A DNA stretch of 34,164 nt from Aneurinibacillus danicus (GCF_007991215.1 NZ_BJXX01000063.1:1-34164), one strand, 5' to 3'; shown: positions 1-8,416, counted from the first letter of the stretch. A program made the numbers and translations. The notes: generated by a model from the letters alone, not told the origin.

Positions 1-60
1 GCCTTTTTCTACATTGAAGTCATTGTCTCGTTCTCCTCTTCCTTCCGTATCTTTACCCAT
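1..60 (-). CDS. Partial small hydrophilic protein, runs off the left edge
   Basis: Reading leftward from an ATG at 60-58 there are 20 open codons (MGKDTEGRGERDNDFNVEKG) before the edge. I do not recognise the family. Support for coding comes from the right end of the window, where the plus strand encodes a related peptide ending DNDFNVEKGER; the two copies share this frame and one of their differences (GTA/GTG) is silent. No good Shine-Dalgarno sequence precedes the ATG, because a perfect hairpin (61-92) lies directly against it, so the start is uncertain. The gene follows cbpB by 29 bases on the same strand and could be its operon partner. Confidence 0.4.
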   Translation of the reverse strand, partial: MGKDTEGRGERDNDFNVEKG

Positions 61-92
61 TAAGCAAAGCAGGATGCACCCCGCTTTGCTTA
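61..92 (-). repeat. Perfect inverted repeat between cbpB stop and the edge gene
   Basis: A ten-base stem (TAAGCAAAGC against GCTTTGCTTA, plus an inner GG/CC) encloses a six to eight base loop. It begins inside the cbpB stop codon and ends one base before the ATG of the edge gene. No U-run follows on either strand, so it is not a classical intrinsic terminator. It may be an mRNA-stabilising or translation-modulating hairpin. Confidence 0.6.
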
Positions 93-530
93 TGTATTAA
101 ACTTTAAATAATTGTGCACCTGTGCCAGAATCGATTTGCGGGTAAGGATCCCTATAAATGTGTTGTTCTCGTCTACGATGCATAGAAACGGATGGTTAAT
201 GGAAAGCTCCAGGCCGCGGAAGAAGCTCCCGTTTTCTCGCATCCACGCCACTTTCCTATTCATCACTTCCTCTACTTTCATCTCGCTCAGTTTCTCATAC
301 TCAATTTTCTCGATGCCAAGAATGGCATCAAGAATGAGCGACATACTGATTAATCCTTTCAGCTTATACTCCCGATCAAGCACCGGAATTGCTGAATATC
401 CGGATTTTGTAAGAACAAGAAGTGCATGTTCCAGCGAGTTGCCCTCCTGGACAATGGCAACTTTACTTCCTGGAATCATCAATTTCTCAATCCCGTTATC
501 CAATGATACTTGTTTCATTGTTTTTCCCAT
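90..530 (-). CDS. cbpB: CBS-domain c-di-AMP-binding protein CbpB (YkuL-like)
   Basis: This 146-residue protein is a tandem CBS (Bateman) module. The stretch LEHALLVLTKSGYSAIPVLD (about residues 33-52) and HPFLCIVDENNTFIGILTRK near the end match B. subtilis YkuL/CbpB, which has almost the same length. The characterised family binds cyclic di-AMP and, in its apo form, stimulates the (p)ppGpp synthetase Rel, linking potassium and second-messenger status to the stringent response; that function is family knowledge. The protein is cytosolic, with no signal peptide or membrane segment. The ATG at 530 is preceded by a GGTGG-type ribosome site; a second ATG four codons in is an alternative start. The gene lies downstream of mscL on the same strand with a 78-base gap. 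Confidence 0.85.
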   Translation of the reverse strand: MGKTMKQVSLDNGIEKLMIPGSKVAIVQEGNSLEHALLVLTKSGYSAIPVLDREYKLKGLISMSLILDAILGIEKIEYEKLSEMKVEEVMNRKVAWMRENGSFFRGLELSINHPFLCIVDENNTFIGILTRKSILAQVHNYLKFNT

Positions 531-608
531 ACATCCACCGCTTCCCCTTATAGAAAGTCACTTTTATCTTATTGTACCATGAAAACGTTTTCTTCGCATG
601 AGGCTTCC

Positions 609-1076
609 CTATGCCTCTTCCACCTTTTCCAGATGGGACGTGCAGGACGGGCAACGAGTCGCCGGAATCGGAATGCTTGATAGGCAGTACGGACATTTTT
701 TTGTTTCCGCTTTTTGCTCTGCCTGCTCCTCGTGCTGCCTTAACTCACTTAGCCTCGTGTATACCTTAACCACTACAAACAGGGACAGTGCTACAATTAA
801 GAAATGCAGCACATTATTTAAGAAAATCCCATAATTGATAGTCGCCGCGCCCGCTCTGTTTGCTTCATCAAGCGAGGAATACGACTGCGAAGAAAGATTA
901 ATGTACAAATCAGAAAAATCTACGCCATTAAGCGCCATCCCAATAGGCGGCATCAAAATATCCTCGACAAGCGACGTGACGATTTTATTAAAGGCGGTTC
1001 CAAGCGCCACCCCAACGGCAAGATCAATAATATTCCCTTTGCTAATGAATTTCTTGAACTCCGTGATAAACTTCAA
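609..1076 (-). CDS. mscL: Large-conductance mechanosensitive channel MscL with C-terminal zinc-ribbon-like tail
   Basis: The N-terminus (FKKFISKGNIIDLAVGVALG, about residues 7-26) is the classic MscL amphipathic helix and first membrane helix; a second helix lies at about 84-104. MscL opens under membrane tension to release solutes during hypo-osmotic shock. At 155 residues it is longer than the B. subtilis protein of about 130. The extra tail carries two Cys-x-x-Cys pairs (CPYC and CPSC) fourteen residues apart, which looks like a small zinc ribbon; similar tails occur in some Firmicute MscLs. The start is a TTG at 1076-1074 behind AAAGGAG with about ten bases spacing, and it gives the expected family N-terminus. 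Confidence 0.93.
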   Translation of the reverse strand: MKFITEFKKFISKGNIIDLAVGVALGTAFNKIVTSLVEDILMPPIGMALNGVDFSDLYINLSSQSYSSLDEANRAGAATINYGIFLNNVLHFLIVALSLFVVVKVYTRLSELRQHEEQAEQKAETKKCPYCLSSIPIPATRCPSCTSHLEKVEEA

Positions 1077-1123
1077 GTGACGTCCGCTCCTTTCCTTATT
1101 ACATACTGTCGTACATCTATGCT

Positions 1124-3664
1124 TTACGAAATTTGTGAATCACCCGGCGGAATAAGCACTTCACGCGGCTTACTGCCTTCATATGGACCGACTACACCGC
1201 GCGCTTCCATCATATCGACCAGCCGTGCCGCGCGCGTATAGCCGACGCGCAACCGACGTTGCAAAAGAGAGACCGACGCTGTCTGCGCCTCACGCACCAA
1301 TTCTACGGCCTGTTCATACAGCTCGTCCTCCGGCTCGTCCACAGACACGTTCTCCTCCTCTTCTCCCGGCATCATCTCCGGATGATAGCGTGCTTCCTGC
1401 TGCTTCTTGACGAAAGTTACGACCTTCTCTACCTCATGGTCACTGATAAATGCTCCCTGAATGCGTACCGGTTTGGATGCGCCCATCGGTAAGTACAGCA
1501 TGTCACCGCGCCCCAGCAGTTTCTCCGCACCACCCATATCCAAAATGGTGCGTGAGTCCGCCATAGATGACACACCAAACGCGATGCGGGATGGAATGTT
1601 GGCTTTAATGACTCCGGTAATAACATCAACCGACGGGCGCTGCGTGGCGATAATTAAATGGATGCCGGCCGCGCGCGCCATTTGTGCCAGACGGCAGATT
1701 GCATCTTCAACGTCACCCGGCGCCACCATCATCAAATCCGCCAATTCGTCGACAATGACGACGATGAGCGGCAGCGGGGCAATACCTTGCTGGCGCGCTA
1801 TCTCGTTATAGCGATCCAAATCCCGTGTCCCCGACTTGGCAAACAGTTCATAGCGCCGCTCCATCTCCTGCACGACTTTTTTGAGCGCCATGGATGCGCG
1901 ACGCGGATCGGTCACCACCGGCGAGAGCAGATGAGGAATTCCATTATATACGTTTAGCTCAACCATCTTCGGGTCAATCATCATAAGTTTAACTTCACTC
2001 GGTTTCGCTTTACATAAAATACTCATAATGATGCCGTTTATGCAGACCGACTTCCCGCTTCCTGTCGCTCCGGCAACCAGCAGGTGCGGCATGCGTGCCA
2101 GGTTGGCGATAATCGGCTGACCGGAGATATCGCGTCCGAGCGCAATGCTAAGCTTGTCTGCCGCATCGATATATTCACGGCTTTCCAACACCTCACGAAG
2201 CGTTACAAGCGCTACTTCGTCGTTCGGAACTTCGATGCCGATCGCCGATTTACCTGGAATCGGCGCTTCCATTCGAATGCCTCGCGCGGCGAGAGCCAGC
2301 GCGATATCGTCCGTGAGCCCGACAATTTTACTAACCTTGACCCCGACGGCCGGTTGAATCTCATAACGCGTTACCGTCGGACCGCACTGGACACGCAGCA
2401 CCTTGGCCTGTACACCAAAGCTTTCCAGCGTGGTGATGAGCTTATGGGCATTGCTCTGTACATTTTTCGTTGTACCGCTCCCTTTCATCGCTTTCGGTCG
2501 GTCCATCAGTGCCGGAGTCGGGAGTTTATAGGCCGGATGGTCCATCGCTTCCTCAAACGCCAGCGACACATCCGCCACCGTTTCCGGTGGCTCTTTTACT
2601 TCCGGCTGTTTGCGCTCTCGCAATTTTACTTTGATTTGCCCGCCTTCCGTTTTTACTTCCGGTTCGCCGTTCGGTAGAGATGCTGTCTCTTCCTGCCGGT
2701 ACACTTTTTCCGCAAAATCATGTACTATGATCTCGCCCGTGCGTGGCAGCCCATCCGCTTCACCGATATCCTCCGGAAATGCTCGGTCTTCGGCCTGCGG
2801 CATATTTTCTGTCTTCGCTCGTACCGGAAGCATCTCCGTCACATCTCTTTTCTCTTTCATGGAACGATTGCCGAATAAGCGCATAACAAGACTTGGCTTT
2901 CGTTCTTCAGGCTCCTCTTCTTCCGGCTCTACTTCTATCAGGTCCGCTTCATATGCTTCCTGCTCCTCACGCTCACGAAGACGCTGTTCACGCCGCTCGC
3001 TCAGCAGTGCCAGCGCATCCTCTCCCACAGCTTTTACTCTAGCTCCGCCGGCCGCAAACAGGCGACGCAGCGCAGCAAAAATACGCACATACGAGATTTG
3101 AAATGCGAGCATCAATCCAATCAGCACGAGAAACACGATAATAAGTGCTGCACCGGCTGATCCGGCTGCCGCAGAGAAAAAGGCATACCCGATGGCTCCA
3201 ATTAATCCCCCGCCCACATCTGTCGTGGACGGTTTTCCTGCTTCTACCTGCTTCTTCTCCTGAAGCAGTTGTTCCCATGTGACAGCAAACACCGATTGGT
3301 CAGCGAACCTGCCTCCGGCGGTCAACTGCTCAAACAATAACATATGATTCCATACTAACAAGGAAAAGAACAGAAGAAAAATACCTATCCACCGCTGGGA
3401 GAACAAATAAGGCCATTTTCTTTTAACCATGACATAAATACCAATACCCACGCCGGTCAGTGGCAGCAGAAAATCCCAGGATCCGGCCGCAATGCGAAAT
3501 ACCCAGGCAAAATACCGGCCCAGCCAGCTTGAGTTCGAGAATGTCATAAGCGCCAAAAGCGACAGCGCGATGACGACGAGGCCGTATAGCTCATACCGGA
3601 GAAATCCACGGACATCCTGCTTCTTCATTCCGGCCCCTTTCCGGCTTTTCTTCTTCTTGGTCAC
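1124..3664 (-). CDS. spoIIIE: DNA translocase SpoIIIE (FtsK/SpoIIIE family)
   Basis: An ATP-driven double-strand DNA pump that completes chromosome transfer into the forespore at the sporulation septum. The 846-residue product has four N-terminal membrane helices (about 30-190), an acidic linker (about 220-400), the translocase motor with Walker A GATGSGKS at 532-539 and Walker [11 protein letters not shown] near 634-643, and a C-terminal gamma winged-helix domain that reads KOPS/SRS-type sequences ([20 protein letters not shown]). A longer frame opens upstream to 3880, but the GTG at 3664 ([10 protein letters not shown]) has GAGGTGG eight bases before it and fits SpoIIIE better than the alternative DNA translocase SftA. 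B. subtilis places ylzJ and tepA immediately upstream; here they are about 7 kb away. Confidence 0.95.
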   Translation of the reverse strand: MTKKKKSRKGAGMKKQDVRGFLRYELYGLVVIALSLLALMTFSNSSWLGRYFAWVFRIAAGSWDFLLPLTGVGIGIYVMVKRKWPYLFSQRWIGIFLLFFSLLVWNHMLLFEQLTAGGRFADQSVFAVTWEQLLQEKKQVEAGKPSTTDVGGGLIGAIGYAFFSAAAGSAGAALIIVFLVLIGLMLAFQISYVRIFAALRRLFAAGGARVKAVGEDALALLSERREQRLREREEQEAYEADLIEVEPEEEEPEERKPSLVMRLFGNRSMKEKRDVTEMLPVRAKTENMPQAEDRAFPEDIGEADGLPRTGEIIVHDFAEKVYRQEETASLPNGEPEVKTEGGQIKVKLRERKQPEVKEPPETVADVSLAFEEAMDHPAYKLPTPALMDRPKAMKGSGTTKNVQSNAHKLITTLESFGVQAKVLRVQCGPTVTRYEIQPAVGVKVSKIVGLTDDIALALAARGIRMEAPIPGKSAIGIEVPNDEVALVTLREVLESREYIDAADKLSIALGRDISGQPIIANLARMPHLLVAGATGSGKSVCINGIIMSILCKAKPSEVKLMMIDPKMVELNVYNGIPHLLSPVVTDPRRASMALKKVVQEMERRYELFAKSGTRDLDRYNEIARQQGIAPLPLIVVIVDELADLMMVAPGDVEDAICRLAQMARAAGIHLIIATQRPSVDVITGVIKANIPSRIAFGVSSMADSRTILDMGGAEKLLGRGDMLYLPMGASKPVRIQGAFISDHEVEKVVTFVKKQQEARYHPEMMPGEEEENVSVDEPEDELYEQAVELVREAQTASVSLLQRRLRVGYTRAARLVDMMEARGVVGPYEGSKPREVLIPPGDSQIS

Positions 3665-3700
3665 CGGATTCACCACCTCAACTAAGTATGTATCATCATA

Positions 3701-3753
3701 CAGGAAAAAAGGCAGCCGAACCAAACATTGGCTGCGGTTGCCTTTTTTTCCTG
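3701..3753 (-). terminator. Bidirectional terminator-like hairpin in the spoIIIE leader
   Basis: Two pairings are possible. The inner stem GCAGCC (3712-3717) with GGCTGC (3730-3735) is followed on the minus strand by a run of six Us. The outer stem CAGGAAAAAAGGCA (3701-3714) with TGCC-T7-CCTG (3739-3753) buries the U tract. The element lies 37 bases upstream of the spoIIIE start. It either ends upstream transcription or acts as a leader attenuator if the promoter at about 3774-3802 is used. Confidence 0.6.
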
Positions 3754-3773
3754 CACATGCGTTCGTATCGTTA

Positions 3774-3802
3774 TTATAACACAAGGAAAACGAGCGGTCA
3801 TG
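3774..3802 (-). promoter_or_regulatory. Candidate sigma-A promoter upstream of spoIIIE
   Basis: On the minus strand ATGACC and TATAAT are separated by 17 bases. Transcription would begin around 3765 and run through the hairpin at 3753-3701 before spoIIIE. A second candidate, TTGGTT-18-TATGAT, overlaps the hairpin and would start beyond it. I cannot tell which is used. Confidence 0.4.
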
Positions 3803-3827
3803 GTGGGGATTCTGTCGAGAATTAGGG

Positions 3828-3866
3828 AATAAAACAGAAAACCCCGACAACATCCGCCGACGGGGT
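3828..3866 (-). terminator. Intrinsic terminator after the WGxxGxxG gene
   Basis: On the minus strand ACCCCG (3866-3861) and CGGGGT (3846-3841) form a stem followed by TTTCTGTTTT. It sits about 90 bases past the stop of the gene at 3958. Confidence 0.55.
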
Positions 3867-3957
3867 ACTCGTGCTTTCATTCAAGTATTACAGCCTGTCA
3901 AGTGCGGCCAGCACGTAGCTAGACAGCTGATTAAACACAGGGCCTAAATTGTCAGCA

Positions 3958-4209
3958 TTATGGTCTACGTTCAGGTTCCGGATCTCTGTTTCTTCCCCGC
4001 AATCCAAAGAGCCCGGCAAGTCCTAACAGACCAATCCATCCCCAATCAACATCATTGTCGGTGGCTGCCGTTCTGTAATTGTTGCCTTGATACGTATTAA
4101 CGTTGTTCCTGTTATTTACGTTATCATTCACACCTTCTGCAAAAACCGGTACATTTACAGCTGTAACCAGGGCTAGAGCCAATACAACAATACGAAGCTT
4201 ACATAACAT
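3958..4209 (-). CDS. Secreted WGxxGxxG-motif small protein
   Basis: The 83-residue product has a signal peptide (MLCKLRIVVLALALVTAVNV, cleavage likely after VFAEG), an Asn-rich linker, and a C-terminal segment WGWIGLLGLAGLFGLRGR followed by charged residues. This WG-x-x-G-x-x-G-hydrophobic-Arg tail defines a small Bacillales family of unknown function and resembles a sorting or anchoring signal, with a hydrophobic stretch ended by basic residues. The ATG at 4209 is chosen over the in-frame ATG at 4230 because GAGGAGGTGATAC lies directly before it. The gene is monocistronic, with its own terminator at 3828-3866, and divergent from the SDR gene. Confidence 0.7.
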   Translation of the reverse strand: MLCKLRIVVLALALVTAVNVPVFAEGVNDNVNNRNNVNTYQGNNYRTAATDNDVDWGWIGLLGLAGLFGLRGRNRDPEPERRP

Positions 4210-4347
4210 ATGTATCACCTCCTCAAGCATTCTCTACCTTAATGATTTACCTAAAGCAGAAAAATATACATTGTTTTCTAGATCGCTTTACGAACGGGCT
4301 TGCCTTTTAGGGAAAGAGGGGTCAAGAAAAAAAGAAGAGGTGTCGTT

Positions 4348-4392
4348 ATGAGTTTTGATCCCATTAAAAAAGAGAAAGTTCATAAACGTTGA
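4348..4392 (+). CDS. 14-codon leader mini-ORF overlapping the SDR start
   Basis: A strong ribosome site (AGAAGAGGTG, 4333-4342) precedes an ATG at 4348 that encodes MSFDPIKKEKVHKR and stops at TGA 4390-4392. That stop overlaps the TTG start (4389-4391) of the SDR gene as TTGA. The SDR start itself has only a weak ribosome site. The arrangement suggests translational coupling, or that the mini-ORF is the true N-terminus of the SDR separated from it by a single-base frameshift. Confidence 0.5.
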   Translation: MSFDPIKKEKVHKR

Positions 4393-5153
4393 AAAACATT
4401 GACTTAACGGGAAAAATAGCATTAGTAACGGGAGGAAGCGCAGGAATCGGGTTATCCGTCGCTGAATCGTTATGCCAGGCCGGAGCTTCCGTAGCCATCG
4501 TAGGGAGAAGAAAAGACGCCCTGGAAGATGCCAAACGCCATATAGCGAAACGCTATCCGAATGCGGAAATTTTTGCTGTTAGTGCTGATGCTTCCAAAGT
4601 AGAGGATATAAGAAAGATGGTTAACCAGGTCATTCAACGCTTTGGGCGAATTGACATTCTTGTCAATAATGCGGGAACGAACGTTTTGAATGAGGCGTTT
4701 GATGTAACAGAAGCAGAGTGGGACCGCATCATGAATGTAAATGTAAAAGGGCTCTTCTTCTGCTGTCAGGAAGTAGGTAAGCATATGGCAAAACAGGGTG
4801 GCGGTAAAGTTATCAACATGGCCTCACAGATGGGACTGGTTGGACTATACAAAAGAGCGGCTTATTGTACAAGCAAAGGGGGTGTTGTTCAACTGACAAA
4901 AGTATTGGGAATCGAGTGGGCTCCTTATAACATTCAGGTAAACGCCATTGCGCCAACCTTTGTAGAAACTCCCCTAACCAGACCGATGCTGGAGAATAAG
5001 GAGTTTTATGAAGAGGTCATTCGAAGGATTCCTATGGGCAAGTTAGCGCAGCCGGAAGATGTTGCGGGTGCTGTACTGTATCTCGCTTCAGACTTATCGA
5101 ACTTTGTGACAGGTCATACGTTACCTGTCGACGGAGGCTGGGTTGCCTGGTAA
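4389..5153 (+). CDS. Short-chain dehydrogenase/reductase (classical SDR, glucose/gluconate dehydrogenase-like)
   Basis: A 254-residue NAD(P)-dependent oxidoreductase with a Rossmann fold. Visible motifs are the glycine-rich TGGSAGIG (residues 14-21), NNAG (93-96), catalytic Ser146, and YCTSK, giving Tyr159 and Lys163. The C-terminal VTGHTLPVDGGW is typical of the FabG, gluconate 5-dehydrogenase and glucose 1-dehydrogenase group. The substrate cannot be read from the sequence. The start is a TTG coupled to the upstream 14-codon ORF. The gene stands alone on the plus strand between minus-strand operons, so context gives no pathway. Confidence 0.9.
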   Translation: MKNIDLTGKIALVTGGSAGIGLSVAESLCQAGASVAIVGRRKDALEDAKRHIAKRYPNAEIFAVSADASKVEDIRKMVNQVIQRFGRIDILVNNAGTNVLNEAFDVTEAEWDRIMNVNVKGLFFCCQEVGKHMAKQGGGKVINMASQMGLVGLYKRAAYCTSKGGVVQLTKVLGIEWAPYNIQVNAIAPTFVETPLTRPMLENKEFYEEVIRRIPMGKLAQPEDVAGAVLYLASDLSNFVTGHTLPVDGGWVAW

Positions 5154-5347
5154 GATAAAATAAGTTTATCTCACCGTCCTCTTCATTTTGTCAGTTTCTC
5201 TATTTACGGACATTTTTACTTTACGATTCCGCTTATAGATGTTATACCGGACAAAAATTTACTTAAGGAAAACTTGTACTACAGTCTATATCATACAGAT
5301 AATTCTCTTCATATAATACAGTAACTTAGCAAAAAGGAGGGGTATCA

Positions 5348-5546
5348 TTGGTCACACGCCGTGGTCGTTTTGTATTTGTAACCCTACGCCCTGGTCAAGT
5401 TGCTATTGTTCGCTGTCACCGCAGGAAAAAAAGGCACTCTCATCACTAAGTATAAAATCGAAGAAAAAGCACTTTATTGCATAGAATGCGATGAGGAAGA
5501 AGTTATAGCGAAAGCAATAAAATACGAAGAAGGGGCTGTCCCATAA
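5348..5546 (+). pseudogene. Small gene in two frames joined at an A7 run
   Basis: A strong ribosome site (AAGGAGGGG, 5334-5342) precedes a TTG at 5348. Frame 1 gives 33 residues (MVTRRGRFVFVTLRPGQVAI and on) to a stop at 5447. The +1 frame stays open to 5546 with protein-like content including a CIEC motif and an acidic, lysine-rich tail. The frames meet at seven As (5426-5432); removing one A fuses them into a 65-residue protein. It could be a recent frameshift, a sequencing error, or functional slippage on the homopolymer. I do not recognise the protein. A terminator overlaps its end. Confidence 0.5.
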
Positions 5547-5570
5547 GTAAGCGGGAGCCCCTTTGTTTTT
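5532..5570 (+). terminator. Intrinsic terminator shared by the small gene and the ger operon
   Basis: GGGGCT (5532-5537) pairs with AGCCCC (5556-5561), followed by TTTGTTTTT on the plus strand. Its left arm overlaps the last codons of the +1-frame ORF. The same hairpin lies just past the GerB-like stop on the minus strand but has a poorer U tract in that direction. Confidence 0.65.
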
Positions 5571-5581
5571 GTTCAATCCAA

Positions 5582-6985
5582 TCACCCCTTAGCACCTTCA
5601 AGCGAAGGTTCGTGTTGAACATTTTCCTGCAGTGATCGCCTTCTGGACCTTCGAAATGTTTGATAACTAAACCACAGCGCTAACAATAGTGAGGTAAAAT
5701 AAGCGGCGGCGCAAGCAATAGCGAACCACATCGAAAAGGAATGAAGCACCTTACCAAGTATGACAAAAGCCAGGGCGCTCCAAGTAAACCATGTGCTTCG
5801 GCAAGCTTTTGGTTTTTTATCCACATCCGTATTTACACTTCCTACTTGCTTGTTTTCACTCTCGTCCACTTGTCCATCTGTAATTTCTATGTTCGAATGA
5901 GTTGTTTTCTTGCTTAGCTTTGATACCGTATAGATAAGGAGCATAAAAGCAGGTTGAAATCCTAAAACAATAAGCGGCAGACTATACTTGATGAAGTGGG
6001 CAAGCTCGTTTATTCTTTCAAAGGAAAAGTATGAGGTTAAAAAAATAAACACGCCCCCCTGAATATTAAATTTACGGCAATCCGTGTTATTGAAAATGGC
6101 ACCGAGGCAAATAAAAAAAGCAGAATACAGAACCATGATTTTTAAGGTGAAGGCAGGAAACCAGGCGCTAAAAAGAAGAACTTCCACCCGGTCTAAAAAA
6201 TCAGTGATATGGATTTGCTCAACCAGTAGATACACAGGGTAATAAAACTTACTTGTTATCGTAGCACCCATGGCAACAATGGCAACGAATAAGACAATGG
6301 TAATAACAACCCCTGCAAGTAGGGTTCCATATCGTACAGACGCTTTGAACAGACGAGTATCGGCTAAAGAAGGTAAGAAGGCTCCCAGGATTAAAAGGTC
6401 GCCATAAGAACTTAAACCTATTACATTAGCAGTGCCAAGCGGCAAAAATCCAGTAGATAATATAGGTAGCGCCCGTTCCGGGTTGATTTCATTTGCTAAA
6501 AGTACAGGCAAAAAAGCCATTGCGAGCAAATAAACAGGGACAAATAACGCATTAACCCGGGCGATTACCTCTATACTTGTCTTGCCGTAATAAAGCATAA
6601 CCAATATAAATAAAAACAAAATGACTTCGCTCGGCGTCTCACTAAGAAGAAAGAAACCGACAAATTCAGAAATTTCTCTCACATCACGAACCAATATGAT
6701 CCAAATATAAAGAAAGAAAAGAATGTTAACAGCTTTCCCGCCCCAATTTCCTAGTAGAAGAGAAGTAACTTCAAAAATGTTTTTTCCGGGAAACTTCTTT
6801 GATACGGTATAGAAGAAAGAAGCAATCAGCAAGGCATATAGAATCGGAATAATTTGCGTAAACCAAACATCAGTTTTGGAAATGTTAGCTAAGCCATGCG
6901 GTATACTAGCCAGCGTTTCCGTAATAAGGATGGAAGCTGTCAGCCAGGCTAGCTGCCTGTGATCAATGACTTGTTTTGTAATCAA
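5582..6985 (-). CDS. Germinant receptor B subunit (GerAB/GerKB family) with extended C-terminus
   Basis: The integral-membrane subunit of a GerA-type nutrient receptor in the spore inner membrane, belonging to the APC transporter superfamily and thought to bind the germinant. About ten hydrophobic segments are visible across residues 10-365. GerB subunits are normally about 365 residues. This one has 467 because a hydrophilic linker (about 370-400) is followed by two more hydrophobic segments (about 402-440) and a basic tail. The start is a TTG at 6985 behind AAAGGTGTG. It is the last gene of an A-C-D-B operon, 17 bases after the D-like gene. Confidence 0.88.
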   Translation of the reverse strand: MITKQVIDHRQLAWLTASILITETLASIPHGLANISKTDVWFTQIIPILYALLIASFFYTVSKKFPGKNIFEVTSLLLGNWGGKAVNILFFLYIWIILVRDVREISEFVGFFLLSETPSEVILFLFILVMLYYGKTSIEVIARVNALFVPVYLLAMAFLPVLLANEINPERALPILSTGFLPLGTANVIGLSSYGDLLILGAFLPSLADTRLFKASVRYGTLLAGVVITIVLFVAIVAMGATITSKFYYPVYLLVEQIHITDFLDRVEVLLFSAWFPAFTLKIMVLYSAFFICLGAIFNNTDCRKFNIQGGVFIFLTSYFSFERINELAHFIKYSLPLIVLGFQPAFMLLIYTVSKLSKKTTHSNIEITDGQVDESENKQVGSVNTDVDKKPKACRSTWFTWSALAFVILGKVLHSFSMWFAIACAAAYFTSLLLALWFSYQTFRRSRRRSLQENVQHEPSLEGAKG

Positions 6986-7002
6986 AAGGATTCACACCTT
7001 TC

Positions 7003-7254
7003 TTACTTAATAATTGGGTCTAAGTAGCGATTTGCTAATGACCGTGTAATTGGAGATATATAATCGACAAAAAACTGCATCGGCATATATACTTTTATGC
7101 CGAAAAGCGCTGCTGTGATAAAAAATAAGCATAACAAGGAAAAAGCATAAAAAATGCCTTTTTCCTTGTTTGAAGCCCTCTTCATTTTCTTATATTCGTA
7201 CAGTAACGTTACGACATATATGGATAAGAAAATCACCCAAAAGGTTTTATTCAT
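7003..7254 (-). CDS. Small two-helix membrane protein, Ger receptor D-subunit-like
   Basis: An 83-residue protein with two predicted membrane helices (about 5-20 and 34-55) and a short basic loop (KKMKRASNKEK). Small two-helix D proteins encoded within ger operons are known in Bacillus species and alter receptor activity. Size, topology and position between the C and B genes support that assignment, although I see no diagnostic motif. Its ATG overlaps the end of the GerC-like gene by eight bases, which points to translational coupling. Confidence 0.7.
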   Translation of the reverse strand: MNKTFWVIFLSIYVVTLLYEYKKMKRASNKEKGIFYAFSLLCLFFITAALFGIKVYMPMQFFVDYISPITRSLANRYLDPIIK

Positions 7255-8416
7255 CTCTACGACCTCGAGTAATGTTTGTATATGTTTGACCTATATTAAT
7301 AACCTGCGCGTGAATGTCATATGTAAACCCAACATTTTTTAAGTGACTTCTCCAATCTTCTTTGTATTTTTCTTTCCATTGATCAGGATAGTATCTAAAA
7401 ACTTTCAGGCCCAACCCAATGTTATCTGTTGAACGTTTCTTCATTTGATTAAGCGTACTCTCAATCGTATTTTTGATATGTTGGTTTAATTTCCTTTCCA
7501 GCTCTTTCACATTAGATTCTATGTCAAAATTAATATTGGATGTATTTTCCTGTATAGAAGCTTGTGAATTAACCTTTATACGGAAACGAAGGCGATCCCC
7601 TTGCAAAATCGGAGTAATATTCACGTTTCCTGTTTCAAACGCTATATTTACTTTTCCCTGTTTGCCCAAATCCAGCACAGTATTATAAGGAATAAAACGA
7701 GTCGAGAACCAGTTCAGTCCATTCGATGCTTTTGGCGGAAATAAAGCGACCATCTTATCTCGACGAAATTGGGCATATCCTGTAACCTGTACTTCTTTTG
7801 ACTTTTCACTCGATTTGGTCTCAACAACGCGCATCATGGGAATGATCGGATCCGTATTCGGTTCGGTAAGCATATACGCAATTTCTTTTATATTTATAGG
7901 AAGAGCAAAGGTTTTTACAATCTCTCTCATAGCCTCCCCCGAATACCGTTCGAATTTTGGTTGAGCCTCCAATAAAGCACGGCCCTCTCCTTTTGCAACC
8001 ACCATATAAGCGGTTAATCGATTTTCAGGAAAACGAGCCAAAATATCAAAGATCGGAGAAATTCCCTCTCTAGCCAGTTCTTCTCCAACAATGACAACAC
8101 GTTGATGGGCATAAAACAGTTCTCTTGCCATCCTTCTTTGTAACCGGACACCGGCTTCACGAATGGTTTGTCCTACTTCTGAGTCGATATAATAACTTTT
8201 CACTCCCCCCGTTCCACCTCCCCCACCTCCCGGGCCACCCAATTGGCCAACCAAAGGTACTTGAACCGAAAAACGATAAAGTCCATCCTTTTCTTTGTCA
8301 ATAGCTATGGCAATGACAATAGCTGTATCGTTGATTTCTCTTCGATCCCAGCATCCGGAACAAACAAGCAAAACAATGAAAGAAAATAAAACAAAACAAG
8401 CTTTTCGTCTTCTCAT
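7247..8416 (-). CDS. Germinant receptor C subunit, lipoprotein (GerAC/GerKC family)
   Basis: A 389-residue lipoprotein subunit of the spore germinant receptor, anchored on the outer face of the spore inner membrane. The signal peptide ends in the lipobox VCSGC with the lipidated Cys22, followed by WDRREIND, the hallmark of GerC proteins. A run rich in glycine (residues 58-71, six Gly in a row) forms an unusual flexible insertion in the first domain. Its ATG overlaps the stop of the A gene as ATGA (8416-8413), and its end overlaps the D-like gene, so A, C and D are tightly coupled. Confidence 0.93.
   Translation of the reverse strand: MRRRKACFVLFSFIVLLVCSGCWDRREINDTAIVIAIAIDKEKDGLYRFSVQVPLVGQLGGPGGGGGGTGGVKSYYIDSEVGQTIREAGVRLQRRMARELFYAHQRVVIVGEELAREGISPIFDILARFPENRLTAYMVVAKGEGRALLEAQPKFERYSGEAMREIVKTFALPINIKEIAYMLTEPNTDPIIPMMRVVETKSSEKSKEVQVTGYAQFRRDKMVALFPPKASNGLNWFSTRFIPYNTVLDLGKQGKVNIAFETGNVNITPILQGDRLRFRIKVNSQASIQENTSNINFDIESNVKELERKLNQHIKNTIESTLNQMKKRSTDNIGLGLKVFRYYPDQWKEKYKEDWRSHLKNVGFTYDIHAQVINIGQTYTNITRGRRDE

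Noticed and set aside
112-582. Long plus-strand ORF opposite cbpB
   Set aside because: It is the antisense shadow of a well-supported conserved gene, with low-complexity Ser-rich translation.
3867-3957. Protein-like reading (NVDHNADNLGPVFNQLSSYV and on) continuing in another frame past the WGxxGxxG stop
   Set aside because: No start codon with a ribosome site, only about 25 codons, and the WGxxGxxG tail ends naturally before it.
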